Positions 8,750 through 17,305 of a DNA stretch of 32,316 bases are shown here, in pieces. Source of the DNA: Leyella stercorea (GTDB lineage: Bacteria > Bacteroidota > Bacteroidia > Bacteroidales > Bacteroidaceae). The notes beneath the pieces are model-generated. The model had not been told where the DNA came from. It did no database searches and saw nothing but the letters and a program-made list of their open reading frames with translations. A program made the position numbers and the translations under genes. The stretch is from NCBI RefSeq assembly GCF_019052365.1, contig NZ_JAHQUY010000038.1, forward strand, positions 1 to 32,316. The letters run 5' to 3'. Every line of letters begins with the position of its first letter. The first letter of the stretch is position 1.

Positions 8750-9763
8750 ATGATTAGAAAAGTAAGTTACGAAAGTCAGGAGCGCCGCGAGGCTCAGGTT
8801 CTTGCCGCTCTCAACGCTGAGGGAATCAAGAGCCTTGAAGAGGCTAACGAGATTTGCGAAGCTGTAGGTGTTGATCCTTATCAGATGTGTGAGGACACAC
8901 AGCGCATCTGCTTCGAGAACGCAAAGTGGGCATACGTTGCAGGTGCAGCTATCGCTATCAAGCGTGGCGTTAAGACAGCTGCCGACGCTGCTGAGGCAAT
9001 TGGTGTAGGTCTGCAGGCATTCTGCATCCCTGGTTCTGTAGCTGACGACCGCAAGGTAGGTCTCGGCCACGGCAACCTCGCTGCTCGTCTTCTCCGCGAG
9101 GAGACACAGTGCTTCGCTTTCTTGGCAGGTCACGAGTCATTCGCAGCTGCTGAGGGCGCTATCAAGATTGCTGAGATGGCAAACAAGGTTCGCAAGAACC
9201 CGCTGCGTGTTATCCTCAACGGTCTTGGCAAGGACGCTGCTCAGATCATCAGCCGCATCAACGGCTTCACATACGTTAAGACAGAGTTCGACTACTACAC
9301 AGGCGAGCTGAAGGTAGTAGACCGCATCGCTTACTCAGACGGTCCGCGCGCTAAGGTTAACTGCTACGGTGCTAACGACGTTCGCGAGGGCGTTGCTATC
9401 AACTGGAGCGAGGACGTAGACGTATCTATCACAGGTAACTCTACAAACCCGACACGTTTCCAGCACCCGGTAGCTGGTACATACAAGAAGGAGCGTATCC
9501 TCGCAGGTAAGCCTTACTTCTCAGTTGCTTCTGGTGGCGGTACAGGCCGTACACTCCACCCGGACAACATGGCAGCAGGTCCTGCTTCTTACGGTATGAC
9601 CGATACTCTCGGCCGTATGCACTCTGACGCTCAGTTCGCAGGTTCTTCTTCAGTACCTGCTCACGTAGAGATGATGGGCTTCCTCGGTATGGGTAACAAC
9701 CCGATGGTAGGTGCTTCTGTAGCTATCGCCGTTGCTATCGACCTCGCACTGAACAAGAAGTAA
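8750..9763 (+). CDS. GGGtGRT protein (conserved, function unknown)
   Basis: The 337-residue protein carries the name-giving motif SGGGTGRT near residue 263 and a preceding conserved block (NPTRFQHPVAGTYKKERILA). The N-terminal third is helical and includes GVDPYQMCEDTQRICFENA and several cysteines. The middle has an Ala/Gly-rich segment, and the end (LGMGNNPMVGASVAIAVAID) is hydrophobic but not clearly a membrane helix. It is co-transcribed with the IscU-like gene upstream and ends at a strong terminator, so the two form a self-contained operon. Its codon bias is the same highly expressed type. The function is unknown; the motif recalls a phosphate- or cofactor-binding loop, but that is a guess. 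Confidence 0.85.
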   Translation: MIRKVSYESQERREAQVLAALNAEGIKSLEEANEICEAVGVDPYQMCEDTQRICFENAKWAYVAGAAIAIKRGVKTAADAAEAIGVGLQAFCIPGSVADDRKVGLGHGNLAARLLREETQCFAFLAGHESFAAAEGAIKIAEMANKVRKNPLRVILNGLGKDAAQIISRINGFTYVKTEFDYYTGELKVVDRIAYSDGPRAKVNCYGANDVREGVAINWSEDVDVSITGNSTNPTRFQHPVAGTYKKERILAGKPYFSVASGGGTGRTLHPDNMAAGPASYGMTDTLGRMHSDAQFAGSSSVPAHVEMMGFLGMGNNPMVGASVAIAVAIDLALNKK

Positions 9764-9795
9764 TTCTTCGCTATTAGCGAGATTTACATAATATG

Positions 9796-9838
9796 ACGAC
9801 TCCCATAGTCCGCAAGGATTATGGGAGTCGTTTTTTTA
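9796..9838 (+). terminator. Intrinsic terminator after the GGGtGRT gene
   Basis: A perfect 12-bp stem (9796-9807 with 9820-9831) closes a 12-nt loop and runs into seven T's. It lies about 30 bp after the stop codon of the GGGtGRT gene. Confidence 0.93.
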
Positions 9839-9909
9839 TTTTAACTTGAAAGACGCACGAGGTTTCAAATGAAAAGTATATATTTGCATTTGAATACTAA
9901 TTATTTGCA

Positions 9910-10143
9910 ATGGAGACAATGAACAGAACAAAGGAGTTCGACCGCCTCGCCTTTACGGTGTTGGCTATCGAGGCTTCTGCGCAGAAGATGAATATATCGC
10001 CGTCGGAGATGAGAAGGCGACTGGAGAAGGTGGGGCTTATCAAGAGTCTCATACAGAATTGCTACGACACTTTGCATACCGAGAGCCGCGAAGCCGTAGC
10101 GAACGATGTCGTTGAGGCTCTGAAAAATTGGGAAAAAGAATAA
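9910..10143 (+). CDS. DUF3791-like small protein
   Basis: This 77-residue, probably helical, cytoplasmic protein has no signal or membrane segment. The pattern (MNISPSEMRRRLEKVGLIKS, then LIQNCYDTLHTES, ending VVEALKNWEKE) resembles DUF3791, a family of small proteins often found next to toxin-like genes in Bacteroidetes and Firmicutes. A -7-like TATATTTG lies at 9879-9886. The gene is followed by a second small gene of the same general type and a RhuM gene, all on the plus strand, suggesting a functional unit. Family assignment is from memory of the pattern; function unknown. Confidence 0.65.
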   Translation: METMNRTKEFDRLAFTVLAIEASAQKMNISPSEMRRRLEKVGLIKSLIQNCYDTLHTESREAVANDVVEALKNWEKE

Positions 10144-10197
10144 ATGGAAAAGCAAATACTATAATTTGCAGTTTAAATCATACGAAAGGGTATAGTT

Positions 10198-10404
10198 ATG
10201 TTAGACTTCTTATTATGGAACAAAATAGCACGTATCATTGCGCAGTTAGCTGATACTCTGCATATATCAACAGACAGAGCCTTGCAGATTTTCTATGACT
10301 CTGACGTTTGCCGTATGCTTCACGACAAAGACCTCGGGCTGCATCTGATGAGCGACACGTATATTGTTAACGACTTGATTGCGGAGCTGAGGAATAAGCA
10401 ATAG
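10198..10404 (+). CDS. Second DUF3791-like small protein
   Basis: This 68-residue protein contains LHISTDRALQIFYDSDVCRM and ends GLHLMSDTYIVNDLIAELRN, a layout (helix, central YxSD-type turn, acidic C-terminal helix) recalling DUF3791-type proteins. It starts 54 bp after the previous small gene and ends 6 bp before the RhuM start, so co-transcription with RhuM is very likely. Tight coupling to a larger gene is what one would expect of an antitoxin or modulator, but no biochemical role can be read from the sequence. Confidence 0.6.
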   Translation: MLDFLLWNKIARIIAQLADTLHISTDRALQIFYDSDVCRMLHDKDLGLHLMSDTYIVNDLIAELRNKQ

Positions 10405-10410
10405 AAAAAT

Positions 10411-11406
10411 ATGGATAAAGGACAATTTCTGTTATACCAAACTCCTGACGGCGATTCACAGATTGAGGTGAAGCTGCAGAACGATACCGTCTGGCTCTCG
10501 CTTGACCAGATGGCTGAACTGTTCCAGCGCAACAAATCCACTATTTCACGACACATAAAGAATGTGCTGGAGGATGGGGAGTTGGAGGAAAAATCAGTTG
10601 TTGCATTTTTTGCAACAACTGCATCTGATAGTAAAACATACTCTGTAGCTTACTACAACCTCGACATGATTATCAGCGTAGGCTACCGCGTGCATTCCTA
10701 TCGTGGCGTTCAGTTCCGTATATGGGCGACAAAGGTATTGAAGGAGTATATTGTTAAGGGGTTTGCCATGAACGACGACCTGCTGAAACGTGCAGGAGGA
10801 GGCAACTACTTTGACGAGTTGCTTGCAAGAATACGCGATATCCGCTCCAGTGAGAAGGTGTTCTACCGCAAGGTGCTTGAGATATATGCCCTCAGCATCG
10901 ACTACGATCCGCGAGTGGAAATGACACAGAAGTTCTTCAAGACTGTACAGAACAAGATGCATTATTCGGTTCATGGGCATACGGCGGCAGAAATAATATA
11001 CGAGCGAGCTGATGCTGAGAAAGACTTCATGGGATTGACCACATGGGCTGGAGCTATGCCTACGAAGCCCGAAGCCGAAATAGCAAAGAACTATCTCACG
11101 CACGAGGAAGTGAAGTCGCTTAACCGCATCGTGAGTCTGTATCTCGACTTCGCCGAAATGCAGGCTGAGGAACACCGCCCGATGTACATGAAGGACTGGA
11201 TAAACATTCTCGACGACTTCCTGCGTATCTCCCGAAAGGACATCCTTACTCATGCCGGTAAAATCTCCGCCAAACTCGCCAAGGAGAAAGCCGACAATGA
11301 ATACGACAAGTTCAAGGAGCGCACCCAGAATAATCTCTCCGCTGTAGAGATTCACTTCCTTGAAAACTTTGAACGTGAACAGAAGAGATTACTCCGAGAT
11401 AAGTAG
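10411..11406 (+). CDS. RhuM-family protein (virulence RhuM)
   Basis: The 331-residue protein has the RhuM layout. An N-terminal DNA-binding-like part contains VWLSLDQMAELFQRNKSTIS (about 28-47, helix-turn-helix-like), followed by the conserved FFATTASDSKTYSVAYYNLD and GYRVHSYRGVQFRIWATKVL blocks. A helical C-terminal half contains LTTWAGAMPTKPEAEIAKNY. RhuM genes were first noted in a Salmonella pathogenicity island and are common in variable and defence regions, but the biochemical activity is not settled. It starts 6 bp after a small DUF3791-like gene and lies directly before the restriction-modification island. A 10-bp perfect inverted repeat inside it (10596-10620) falls in coding sequence. 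Confidence 0.88.
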   Translation: MDKGQFLLYQTPDGDSQIEVKLQNDTVWLSLDQMAELFQRNKSTISRHIKNVLEDGELEEKSVVAFFATTASDSKTYSVAYYNLDMIISVGYRVHSYRGVQFRIWATKVLKEYIVKGFAMNDDLLKRAGGGNYFDELLARIRDIRSSEKVFYRKVLEIYALSIDYDPRVEMTQKFFKTVQNKMHYSVHGHTAAEIIYERADAEKDFMGLTTWAGAMPTKPEAEIAKNYLTHEEVKSLNRIVSLYLDFAEMQAEEHRPMYMKDWINILDDFLRISRKDILTHAGKISAKLAKEKADNEYDKFKERTQNNLSAVEIHFLENFEREQKRLLRDK

Positions 11407-11471
11407 TGTAGCTGAAAAAATCCTCCATATCTTCCAGCTTCGCCGTAACTCGCACATTATTAATACTATAA

Positions 11472-11512
11472 AGGCTGGCAGATAATCTCAGAAACGGGTT
11501 ATCTGCCAGCCT
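11472..11512. terminator. Strong hairpin between RhuM and the defence island
   Basis: A perfect 14-bp stem (11472-11485 with 11499-11512) encloses a 13-nt loop. It has no T run on either strand, so a Rho-independent terminator is not certain. It lies 66 bp past the RhuM stop and is the main feature in the 224-bp gap between convergent genes. Its arms begin with AGGCTGG, as in the hairpin on the other side of the island (17418-17465). Confidence 0.6.
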
Positions 11513-11630
11513 ATCTTCCAGCCTCAACGCTGCGTTTTATGGCTTCGCGAGCAGCAACCTGCTTAGTCTAATTGTTTTGCTGAGCTATTCAGTTGAACTG
11601 GCGACATGTATATTATACCTTTTAACTGCT

Positions 11631-13208
11631 TTATTTACATTTTATAGGCTTCTTCGGTTTGAACATATCTAATAATTCCACCAAGCCACAATCCACATCC
11701 TTCTGTGCATACTTCTCTATCTTACTTTTTTTAATTATATAATCAGCATACAATGCATATTCTCTTGGAATTTTGTTGTTGGTAAAATTAATACCATATC
11801 CCATTATCTTCGCCAAATAAGCACCAATATAATAAATTTCGTTTATTCCATATATAGCATTTTTAATACATTTCTCTCGAAATATAAAATAATCAACAAT
11901 TTGTTCTGGCTGAAACAAGTAAACAATAGAGTCTAAATCATATAATGACATAGCAATAATTGGTGAAGATTGCTGGCTATAGCTTTTTATGTAGCTGAGA
12001 GTTGAAATTCCCGGAAAAGTATCAAGAGTAATACAAACATTATATAAAGATAAAGAACTTACATAACCTAACCCATGTTTTCTTAAAGAATAATATTCAT
12101 TTGCATTTTGCATACATTCTATACATTTCAATCCTTGTTCATGGGCTTCAATTATAGCCATTTTCGTATCATTCTCTATAGACTCAGCATCACCTTGCTT
12201 TGATAACTCAGTTAATCTTTTACTTTTTACTTGAAAAACAACTCCTGTATCTTTATAGGAGAAGAAAACATCAATATCAGTAACCATGTTAGAAGACTTT
12301 GTCTTGGTTATAGGTATATGAGCAAAAACGTTCTTTTGAAATCTACGTTGTATTATCTCTAAAACCAGTTTTTCTGCAATGTCCCCACGGATAGTTCCTA
12401 AATTCTTGCCAAAATAAGAAGACGATTGTAGCCAATAAAATGGAGTCTCATTCATAGCTATAGAAATTGCACTCTCATTTACACAAAAACAGCCCCTATT
12501 ATTTGGCAATTCAATAATAGGATATTTTACATAGCTATTAAAATCAGTAATTTTACTAATTGGTTTGTCAATATCACTTCCTAATCTAAAGGAAAGAGCC
12601 TTAATTACAGATTGTTCTTCAAAACTAAATTTCTTTTTAATAATATTGGGCTTAATAGTAAAAGCATTCATGGGCGAGATAAACTTATGGTGTTTCCTTT
12701 TTTCTTCTCTACGCCTTTTTATTTGTTTTTCTATACAACTCTTAATCTTATGCAATGTGGAATTTAAAACATTTGTGTCAAAATTGAAATCGTTTTTTAA
12801 CACATTATGCAAACAGGGCTTATTATACTTTTTTTGAGCATAATAGGTATATTGCCAATCGTAAGCCAGATCTCCTTCATAGAAAAACATCTCAATAAAT
12901 TGATTAGTCAAATCATTCTTTTTAAGAAATAAAGAATGTAAATCGTCCATCAACTTATAAACTTCTCTCGTAAAATCATCATCATGTCTTATGTCCCATG
13001 TTTTATTAAGTACTACATTCTGAATCCATAAACCTGTTAAAAAATTCAACTCAGAAGATAACATTCTATCTTTATTTGCATCCTGCCCATGTTGTAGTTG
13101 ATAATCTATTCCTATAGTCTCAAAAAAAGCGATATATCCTAATACTCTACCAAATGAGAAATAAGAGCTAAGTTCATTTAATCTGTTATATATTTCAGTT
13201 TCACTCAT
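11631..13208 (-). CDS. Putative PD-(D/E)XK nuclease of the defence island
   Basis: I do not recognise a named family for the whole 525-residue protein. The middle contains what looks like a PD-(D/E)XK core: RGDIAEKLVLEII with E279, then TDIDVFF (D311 and D313), then VVFQVKSK (Q326, K328). This E...D...QxK layout is known from NERD- and Mrr-like nucleases. The N-terminal 260 residues and the C-terminal 170 are helix-rich and without recognisable motifs; a basic stretch (KRRREEKRKHHK) lies near 164-175. No membrane segment is evident. It is the last gene of the minus-strand methyltransferase operon, 31 bp behind the second methyltransferase, and shares its AT-rich composition. A role as a second or accessory restriction endonuclease is an inference. 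Confidence 0.6.
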   Translation of the reverse strand: MSETEIYNRLNELSSYFSFGRVLGYIAFFETIGIDYQLQHGQDANKDRMLSSELNFLTGLWIQNVVLNKTWDIRHDDDFTREVYKLMDDLHSLFLKKNDLTNQFIEMFFYEGDLAYDWQYTYYAQKKYNKPCLHNVLKNDFNFDTNVLNSTLHKIKSCIEKQIKRRREEKRKHHKFISPMNAFTIKPNIIKKKFSFEEQSVIKALSFRLGSDIDKPISKITDFNSYVKYPIIELPNNRGCFCVNESAISIAMNETPFYWLQSSSYFGKNLGTIRGDIAEKLVLEIIQRRFQKNVFAHIPITKTKSSNMVTDIDVFFSYKDTGVVFQVKSKRLTELSKQGDAESIENDTKMAIIEAHEQGLKCIECMQNANEYYSLRKHGLGYVSSLSLYNVCITLDTFPGISTLSYIKSYSQQSSPIIAMSLYDLDSIVYLFQPEQIVDYFIFREKCIKNAIYGINEIYYIGAYLAKIMGYGINFTNNKIPREYALYADYIIKKSKIEKYAQKDVDCGLVELLDMFKPKKPIKCK

Positions 13209-13239
13209 GAGTCCATTTTATTTTATGTAGAAGATGTGC

Positions 13240-14706
13240 TTATACAAAGCACACCTTCTTGTTTGTTTCTGTTAATTTGAATAAACCTTCTATAGTTGTA
13301 TCCGTGAAAGCTCGCCAAATATCCAAATGGATAGGTTGATAGTCGTTGAAAAGTTGCCCTATGTATTGTATCTCGAATACAAGACGAAAATCATTGTCGT
13401 CACATTCGGGATGAACCTCTTTCTTTGTACCAACTCTTGCAATTTTGATAACATACAAATCTCTTACACCTTTCCGCTTAATATAAGGCATGAAATAATA
13501 CAACTTATTCAAAGCCACAGTTGAAGGAAATTTTTTACCTGTGTAATACACTTTAGCAGAGCGATCCAAATATTGCTCCATGTTGTCAGACTTGACCAAG
13601 CTGATTAGGACATTCTTATTTGAGTCAAACATATCAAGCCCCATAGATAACTGTGGCATCAATGAAGTTGCAGAGCGAGTATTATCTACAATGAAGTTCG
13701 GGTATTCAACCTTAACCTCGTTTAAATCTAATACATGTACTGCTATTACTTTTTGCAAAGCTCTTATCACATGCCACATCAATACTGGAGGAACGGCATT
13801 ACCAATAGCCTTATATTGACGAATCTGTGAAACAGAATCGAGCTTAAATGAGTCAGGAAACGACTGAATACGAGCAGCCTCTCTTGTTGAAAACCGTCTG
13901 TACCGCCCATCTACCATGAAAACAGGATCGGTGCTGTTCAAACTGACCTTAGCCAAATGAGCACTTACCGTGTTACAAGGCTCATTAAGGTTCATAGCTC
14001 GTCCCTTGTTCATTTTCTCTCTAACGGCCATCATTCCTGCAACAGCCTTCTCACTGAAGAAAAGTTTTTCGTCCTTGTTGGCATCTTCCATAATAACATC
14101 TCCAAGAACTTTACGTTCTGAAGTATGGACTTTCTGAGGATATTTAAATTTTACAAAATCCTCTTCATTATGAAAACCTACAATTATGACTCGTTCTCTC
14201 TTCTGTGGCACACCATATTCAGAAGCGTTAAGTAATTTGTGAACGACCTTATAGCCTGCATTCTCAAACTCCTTAATTATCATTGGGAAAGCCTTTCCAT
14301 TATTTGCCGAAAGGATTCCTTTCACATTTTCAGCTATGAAAAATCTGGGTTGACGAGCTTTCAATATTTTCACCATCTCAAAGAACAGCATACCTCTTTC
14401 GTCCTTATAGCCTAAACGCGGAGGATTCTGTGCAGAAATAGAGAAAGATTGGCATGGAAACCCACCGATTAACATATCAAACTCTGGCATTTCATCAATG
14501 TTGATATCTCTAACATCCTTTACAATGCATTTGTGGCTAAAGTTCTCATTGTAAATTTTGGTGCAGTACTCGTCATTGTCTACCGAGTAGACAATATCGA
14601 AGGGGGTCTCTGCATACTCTTTTCCAAGATATGAGAAACCTCCGACAATACCCAAATCCATACCACCACATCCACAAAACAATGACGCTACTTTTATTCT
14701 TTCCAT
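13240..14706 (-). CDS. DNA (cytosine-5) methyltransferase with extra C-terminal domain
   Basis: This enzyme transfers a methyl group from S-adenosylmethionine to C5 of cytosine in a specific DNA site, protecting it from the cognate nuclease. All main motifs are visible: I (SLFCGCGGMDLG, 8-19), IV with catalytic C85 (GGFPCQSFS), VI (ENVKG, 126-130), VIII (QKRERV, 168-173), IX (REAARIQSFP) and X (YKAIGNAVPP, 298-307). Residues 330-488 extend beyond the methyltransferase fold. They include LNKLYYFMPYIKRKGVRDLY and a run of beta-strand-like segments, resembling a small PUA/ASCH-like or specificity domain, but I cannot name it. Its start overlaps the end of the upstream nuclease gene by 13 bp, indicating translational coupling. 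The target sequence cannot be deduced from sequence alone. Confidence 0.93.
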   Translation of the reverse strand: MERIKVASLFCGCGGMDLGIVGGFSYLGKEYAETPFDIVYSVDNDEYCTKIYNENFSHKCIVKDVRDINIDEMPEFDMLIGGFPCQSFSISAQNPPRLGYKDERGMLFFEMVKILKARQPRFFIAENVKGILSANNGKAFPMIIKEFENAGYKVVHKLLNASEYGVPQKRERVIIVGFHNEEDFVKFKYPQKVHTSERKVLGDVIMEDANKDEKLFFSEKAVAGMMAVREKMNKGRAMNLNEPCNTVSAHLAKVSLNSTDPVFMVDGRYRRFSTREAARIQSFPDSFKLDSVSQIRQYKAIGNAVPPVLMWHVIRALQKVIAVHVLDLNEVKVEYPNFIVDNTRSATSLMPQLSMGLDMFDSNKNVLISLVKSDNMEQYLDRSAKVYYTGKKFPSTVALNKLYYFMPYIKRKGVRDLYVIKIARVGTKKEVHPECDDNDFRLVFEIQYIGQLFNDYQPIHLDIWRAFTDTTIEGLFKLTETNKKVCFV

Positions 14707-16181
14707 GTCAACAATTCTGTTGGTTTGAATGTTTCTGAGGAGAATGATATCTCCATTCCGTTGCGAGATTCTGCTTCAATCTTATCTGATTTGTATAATG
14801 CTACAGGATCTCGTAAAACAAATAGTGTTCTATCCTGCTCACTGAGCATGAGCCTATAAACACAATAATGTTCTTTTATAGTGCCCGCCACATTCCACTC
14901 GTTTGAAGACATATGAAATCCATACATCTGTATCTTTTTCTTACTGATTGTGGTTTTGACTTCTATATAGCGATGATTATCTGTGCCATCGGCTTCATAG
15001 CTATCTATATCGAAACCAGGATGGTAAGCAGGACTGTCTACAATTTGCACAAGGCGTACAAATTTCTCATAACCATTTATCTTTAGGCGCATTTTTTCAT
15101 GTCCGCATATTATTGCCTCGCCTAAGTTTCCAATATCCTTTGTTGTTCTATTATTAGAAGATACAACCTCCTTAATTCTATCCTCAAAAACGACATCAAT
15201 TTCTCCTGCATGTTCAATAATAGAACGAATATCTGTTTTGAACAACTCAGGATTCATAGAGTCGTTTACATAGTCGAACCAATAAGGCTCTAATCTTGTT
15301 AGTTCTATGGTTGCTATATCCTTCTTTCCATAGAATTTGTCATATCCGTCAAACCAACTTTTATCTTCTGCAAAAGTCTTTAAAACAGAAAACTCGTTAC
15401 CCTTTAAAGTGAAATAGCCGTGGCTTTTTGACAGCAAATTAGCGATTTCCATATAATCCAATATGTCACCAGCGTATCTTGTCATATCGCCTTTAGTTCG
15501 TGCTTTACCACGCAATGATTGACATCTTGAATCATTTGGATTATAATATCTTATCTTGTTCTTCCGATTATACAATATTGTTTCTGCAATTTCTTTTGGA
15601 GTAAATTGGCCACTTGTTACCCTAATGTCATTGAAAATGCAATATGTTGCTTCTTCTGCAGATATTGACATCTCTTTTGAGGCATTTCTGTTGCTAAGAA
15701 GTTCGTTGCCAGCCATAAGAACCTGGATAATTGTTCTTGCTGGCTTAAATTTGATGTTATGAGAGATTATGTCTTTAACATCATTTGATTTCATGTGACC
15801 ACCAGGAAACTGAAAAGAGAACAGAAATAAGCGCAAGAATTGTGTCAAGTCCTGATTTTCATGCAGGAACTTGGCCATCTTTGATGTCTCTGTCACATGA
15901 TTCTTTTTATCTTCATTATAGAATCCAAACAATGCAGGAATTTCTGTTCGCCAGTTGTCAAGAGTCTTCTTTTTTACGTCGATATTTCCCGGGAACATCT
16001 TTATTGCATTAAAATATCTCTTGCTGTATTCTGCACAAGAGCACTTGGGAATTCGACAACACTCATTAGCCATGTAGAGCAACACATTTTCAATGTTGCT
16101 CTTAAACCTTGGTCTAACAAAGTGTATACGGTACCAATCTTTGTTGGGTATCTGATAATATGTTATTTGATTTTCTTCCAT
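14694..16181 (-). CDS. Restriction endonuclease-like protein with C-terminal DUF3883 nuclease domain
   Basis: The 495-residue protein has a C-terminal PD-(D/E)XK-type domain of the DUF3883 (NO VEIN C-terminal) kind: NLGEAIICGHE with E355, then PAYHPGFDIDSYE with D391, and YIEVKTT with E407 and K409. The N-terminal 340 residues are probably the DNA-recognition part; a winged-helix-like stretch (GDILDYMEIANLLSKSHGYF, about 238-257) is visible. It lies between two C5 methyltransferases with overlaps of 19 bp (upstream) and 13 bp (downstream), so it is almost certainly the restriction subunit of the system. Two C5 methyltransferases beside one nuclease is an arrangement known from systems that recognise an asymmetric sequence, one methyltransferase per strand. 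That reading is inference. Confidence 0.82.
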   Translation of the reverse strand: MEENQITYYQIPNKDWYRIHFVRPRFKSNIENVLLYMANECCRIPKCSCAEYSKRYFNAIKMFPGNIDVKKKTLDNWRTEIPALFGFYNEDKKNHVTETSKMAKFLHENQDLTQFLRLFLFSFQFPGGHMKSNDVKDIISHNIKFKPARTIIQVLMAGNELLSNRNASKEMSISAEEATYCIFNDIRVTSGQFTPKEIAETILYNRKNKIRYYNPNDSRCQSLRGKARTKGDMTRYAGDILDYMEIANLLSKSHGYFTLKGNEFSVLKTFAEDKSWFDGYDKFYGKKDIATIELTRLEPYWFDYVNDSMNPELFKTDIRSIIEHAGEIDVVFEDRIKEVVSSNNRTTKDIGNLGEAIICGHEKMRLKINGYEKFVRLVQIVDSPAYHPGFDIDSYEADGTDNHRYIEVKTTISKKKIQMYGFHMSSNEWNVAGTIKEHYCVYRLMLSEQDRTLFVLRDPVALYKSDKIEAESRNGMEISFSSETFKPTELLTWKE

Positions 16182-17218
16182 AAGTTCTTCTTTAAATGTT
16201 CAGCTATAGCTTGAGCCATTAATGGAGGAACGGCATTACCTACTTGTTTATATTGGCTCGTCTTACTACACATAAAGATGAAATCATCAGGGAAAGACTG
16301 TATTCTCGCACTTTCTCTAACTGTTGGAACACGATTCCATTTATAATGGAAATGGTGTCTATGTCCTGTGTCAATCGTTATACTTGGACGCAGGCTATTT
16401 AACCGAGTCCATGCGATATGTACTTTTCTTGTGCCTTGCAAATCTTTAGGCAAATCTTTGTAATTGCCACCATCAGGAACCATTGAAATTATTCGTTTCG
16501 TTTGCTCATTATGGACGGTAATTTCATGATTATATACTCCAGAGCTATTGCGCCTTTCAAGTTTCTGATACTCTGATTGCGCTTCTGTAGGGTAGGCAGC
16601 ACCTTCCTCCAAGCTTCCTTCTGGTAAATCTGATAATGCTTCATTTGTAGTCACTTTGTGTTCTACTGAAGGTATTTCAAAATCAAACGTACTATTTAAC
16701 GTACCTACAAAGACTGCACGTCTGCGATTTTGTGGTACGCCATAGTCGGAGGCTGTCAATACTTTCGTTTGTACGTTATAGCCCAAAGATTGAAAATCTT
16801 CAATAATAGACGCTTTAATAATGCCGTCACCCATAGAAAGGATATTGGGCACGTTCTCCATAACAAAGGCTTGTGGCTTGAAATATTCTACCATCCTAAC
16901 AAAGCCTTTATACAATTGGTTTCGTTCATCGTCAACGATGCGCTTACCAGCTATAGAAAAACCTTGGCAAGGAGGTCCGCCTATGATAACATCTACTTGT
17001 TGTCCATCCAAAAGCTTTTCTACTTCTGAAGGGTTCAATGATGCCATATCTGCACATAAAGTTTTGCTCTGCTTGTGGTTGTATTTATATGTTTCCAATG
17101 CATCTTTCCATATGTCAATGCCTAACAAGACATGATAGCCAGCCTCTTCAAATCCTAAAGACATGCCACCACACCCACAAAACAAATCCAAAACAGTATT
17201 TAAATCTTTATTAGTCAT
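16163..17218 (-). CDS. DNA (cytosine-5) methyltransferase
   Basis: This 351-residue C5 cytosine methyltransferase is of normal family length. Its motifs are I (DLFCGCGGMSLGFEEAG, 11-27), IV with catalytic C84 (GGPPCQGFS), VI (MENVPNIL), VIII (PQNRRRAVFVG), IX (RESARIQSFP) and X (YKQVGNAVPP). The ATG at 17218 is preferred because AAAGGA lies just upstream. An alternative TTG at 17236 would add six residues, but it overlaps a -7-like element TACATTTG (17241-17234). The 3' end overlaps the nuclease gene by 19 bp. It is the first gene of the four-gene island, so the methyltransferase is made before the nuclease, as expected for safe establishment. Confidence 0.94.
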   Translation of the reverse strand: MTNKDLNTVLDLFCGCGGMSLGFEEAGYHVLLGIDIWKDALETYKYNHKQSKTLCADMASLNPSEVEKLLDGQQVDVIIGGPPCQGFSIAGKRIVDDERNQLYKGFVRMVEYFKPQAFVMENVPNILSMGDGIIKASIIEDFQSLGYNVQTKVLTASDYGVPQNRRRAVFVGTLNSTFDFEIPSVEHKVTTNEALSDLPEGSLEEGAAYPTEAQSEYQKLERRNSSGVYNHEITVHNEQTKRIISMVPDGGNYKDLPKDLQGTRKVHIAWTRLNSLRPSITIDTGHRHHFHYKWNRVPTVRESARIQSFPDDFIFMCSKTSQYKQVGNAVPPLMAQAIAEHLKKNLWKKIK

Positions 17219-17233
17219 ATTTCCTTTTGTTTG

Positions 17234-17241
17234 CAAATGTA
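17234..17241 (-). promoter_or_regulatory. -7 element of the defence-island operon
   Basis: TACATTTG on the minus strand matches TAnnTTTG. It lies 16 bp upstream of the methyltransferase ATG at 17218, implying a very short leader. No good TTTG is found at the expected -33 position. Confidence 0.45.
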
Positions 17242-17305
17242 GTAAAAATAATCCACAAAATCATATTGGCTACTAATATTTATAGAGGGAATAGGCTCGT
17301 TACCC

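Noticed and set aside
10596..10620. 10-bp perfect inverted repeat with T5 loop as terminator or attenuator
   Set aside because: It lies inside the conserved FFATTASDSKTY block of RhuM and is explained by codons for that sequence.
17219..17236. TTG start adding six residues to the first methyltransferase
   Set aside because: It overlaps a -7-like element, and the ATG at 17218 has AAAGGA just upstream.
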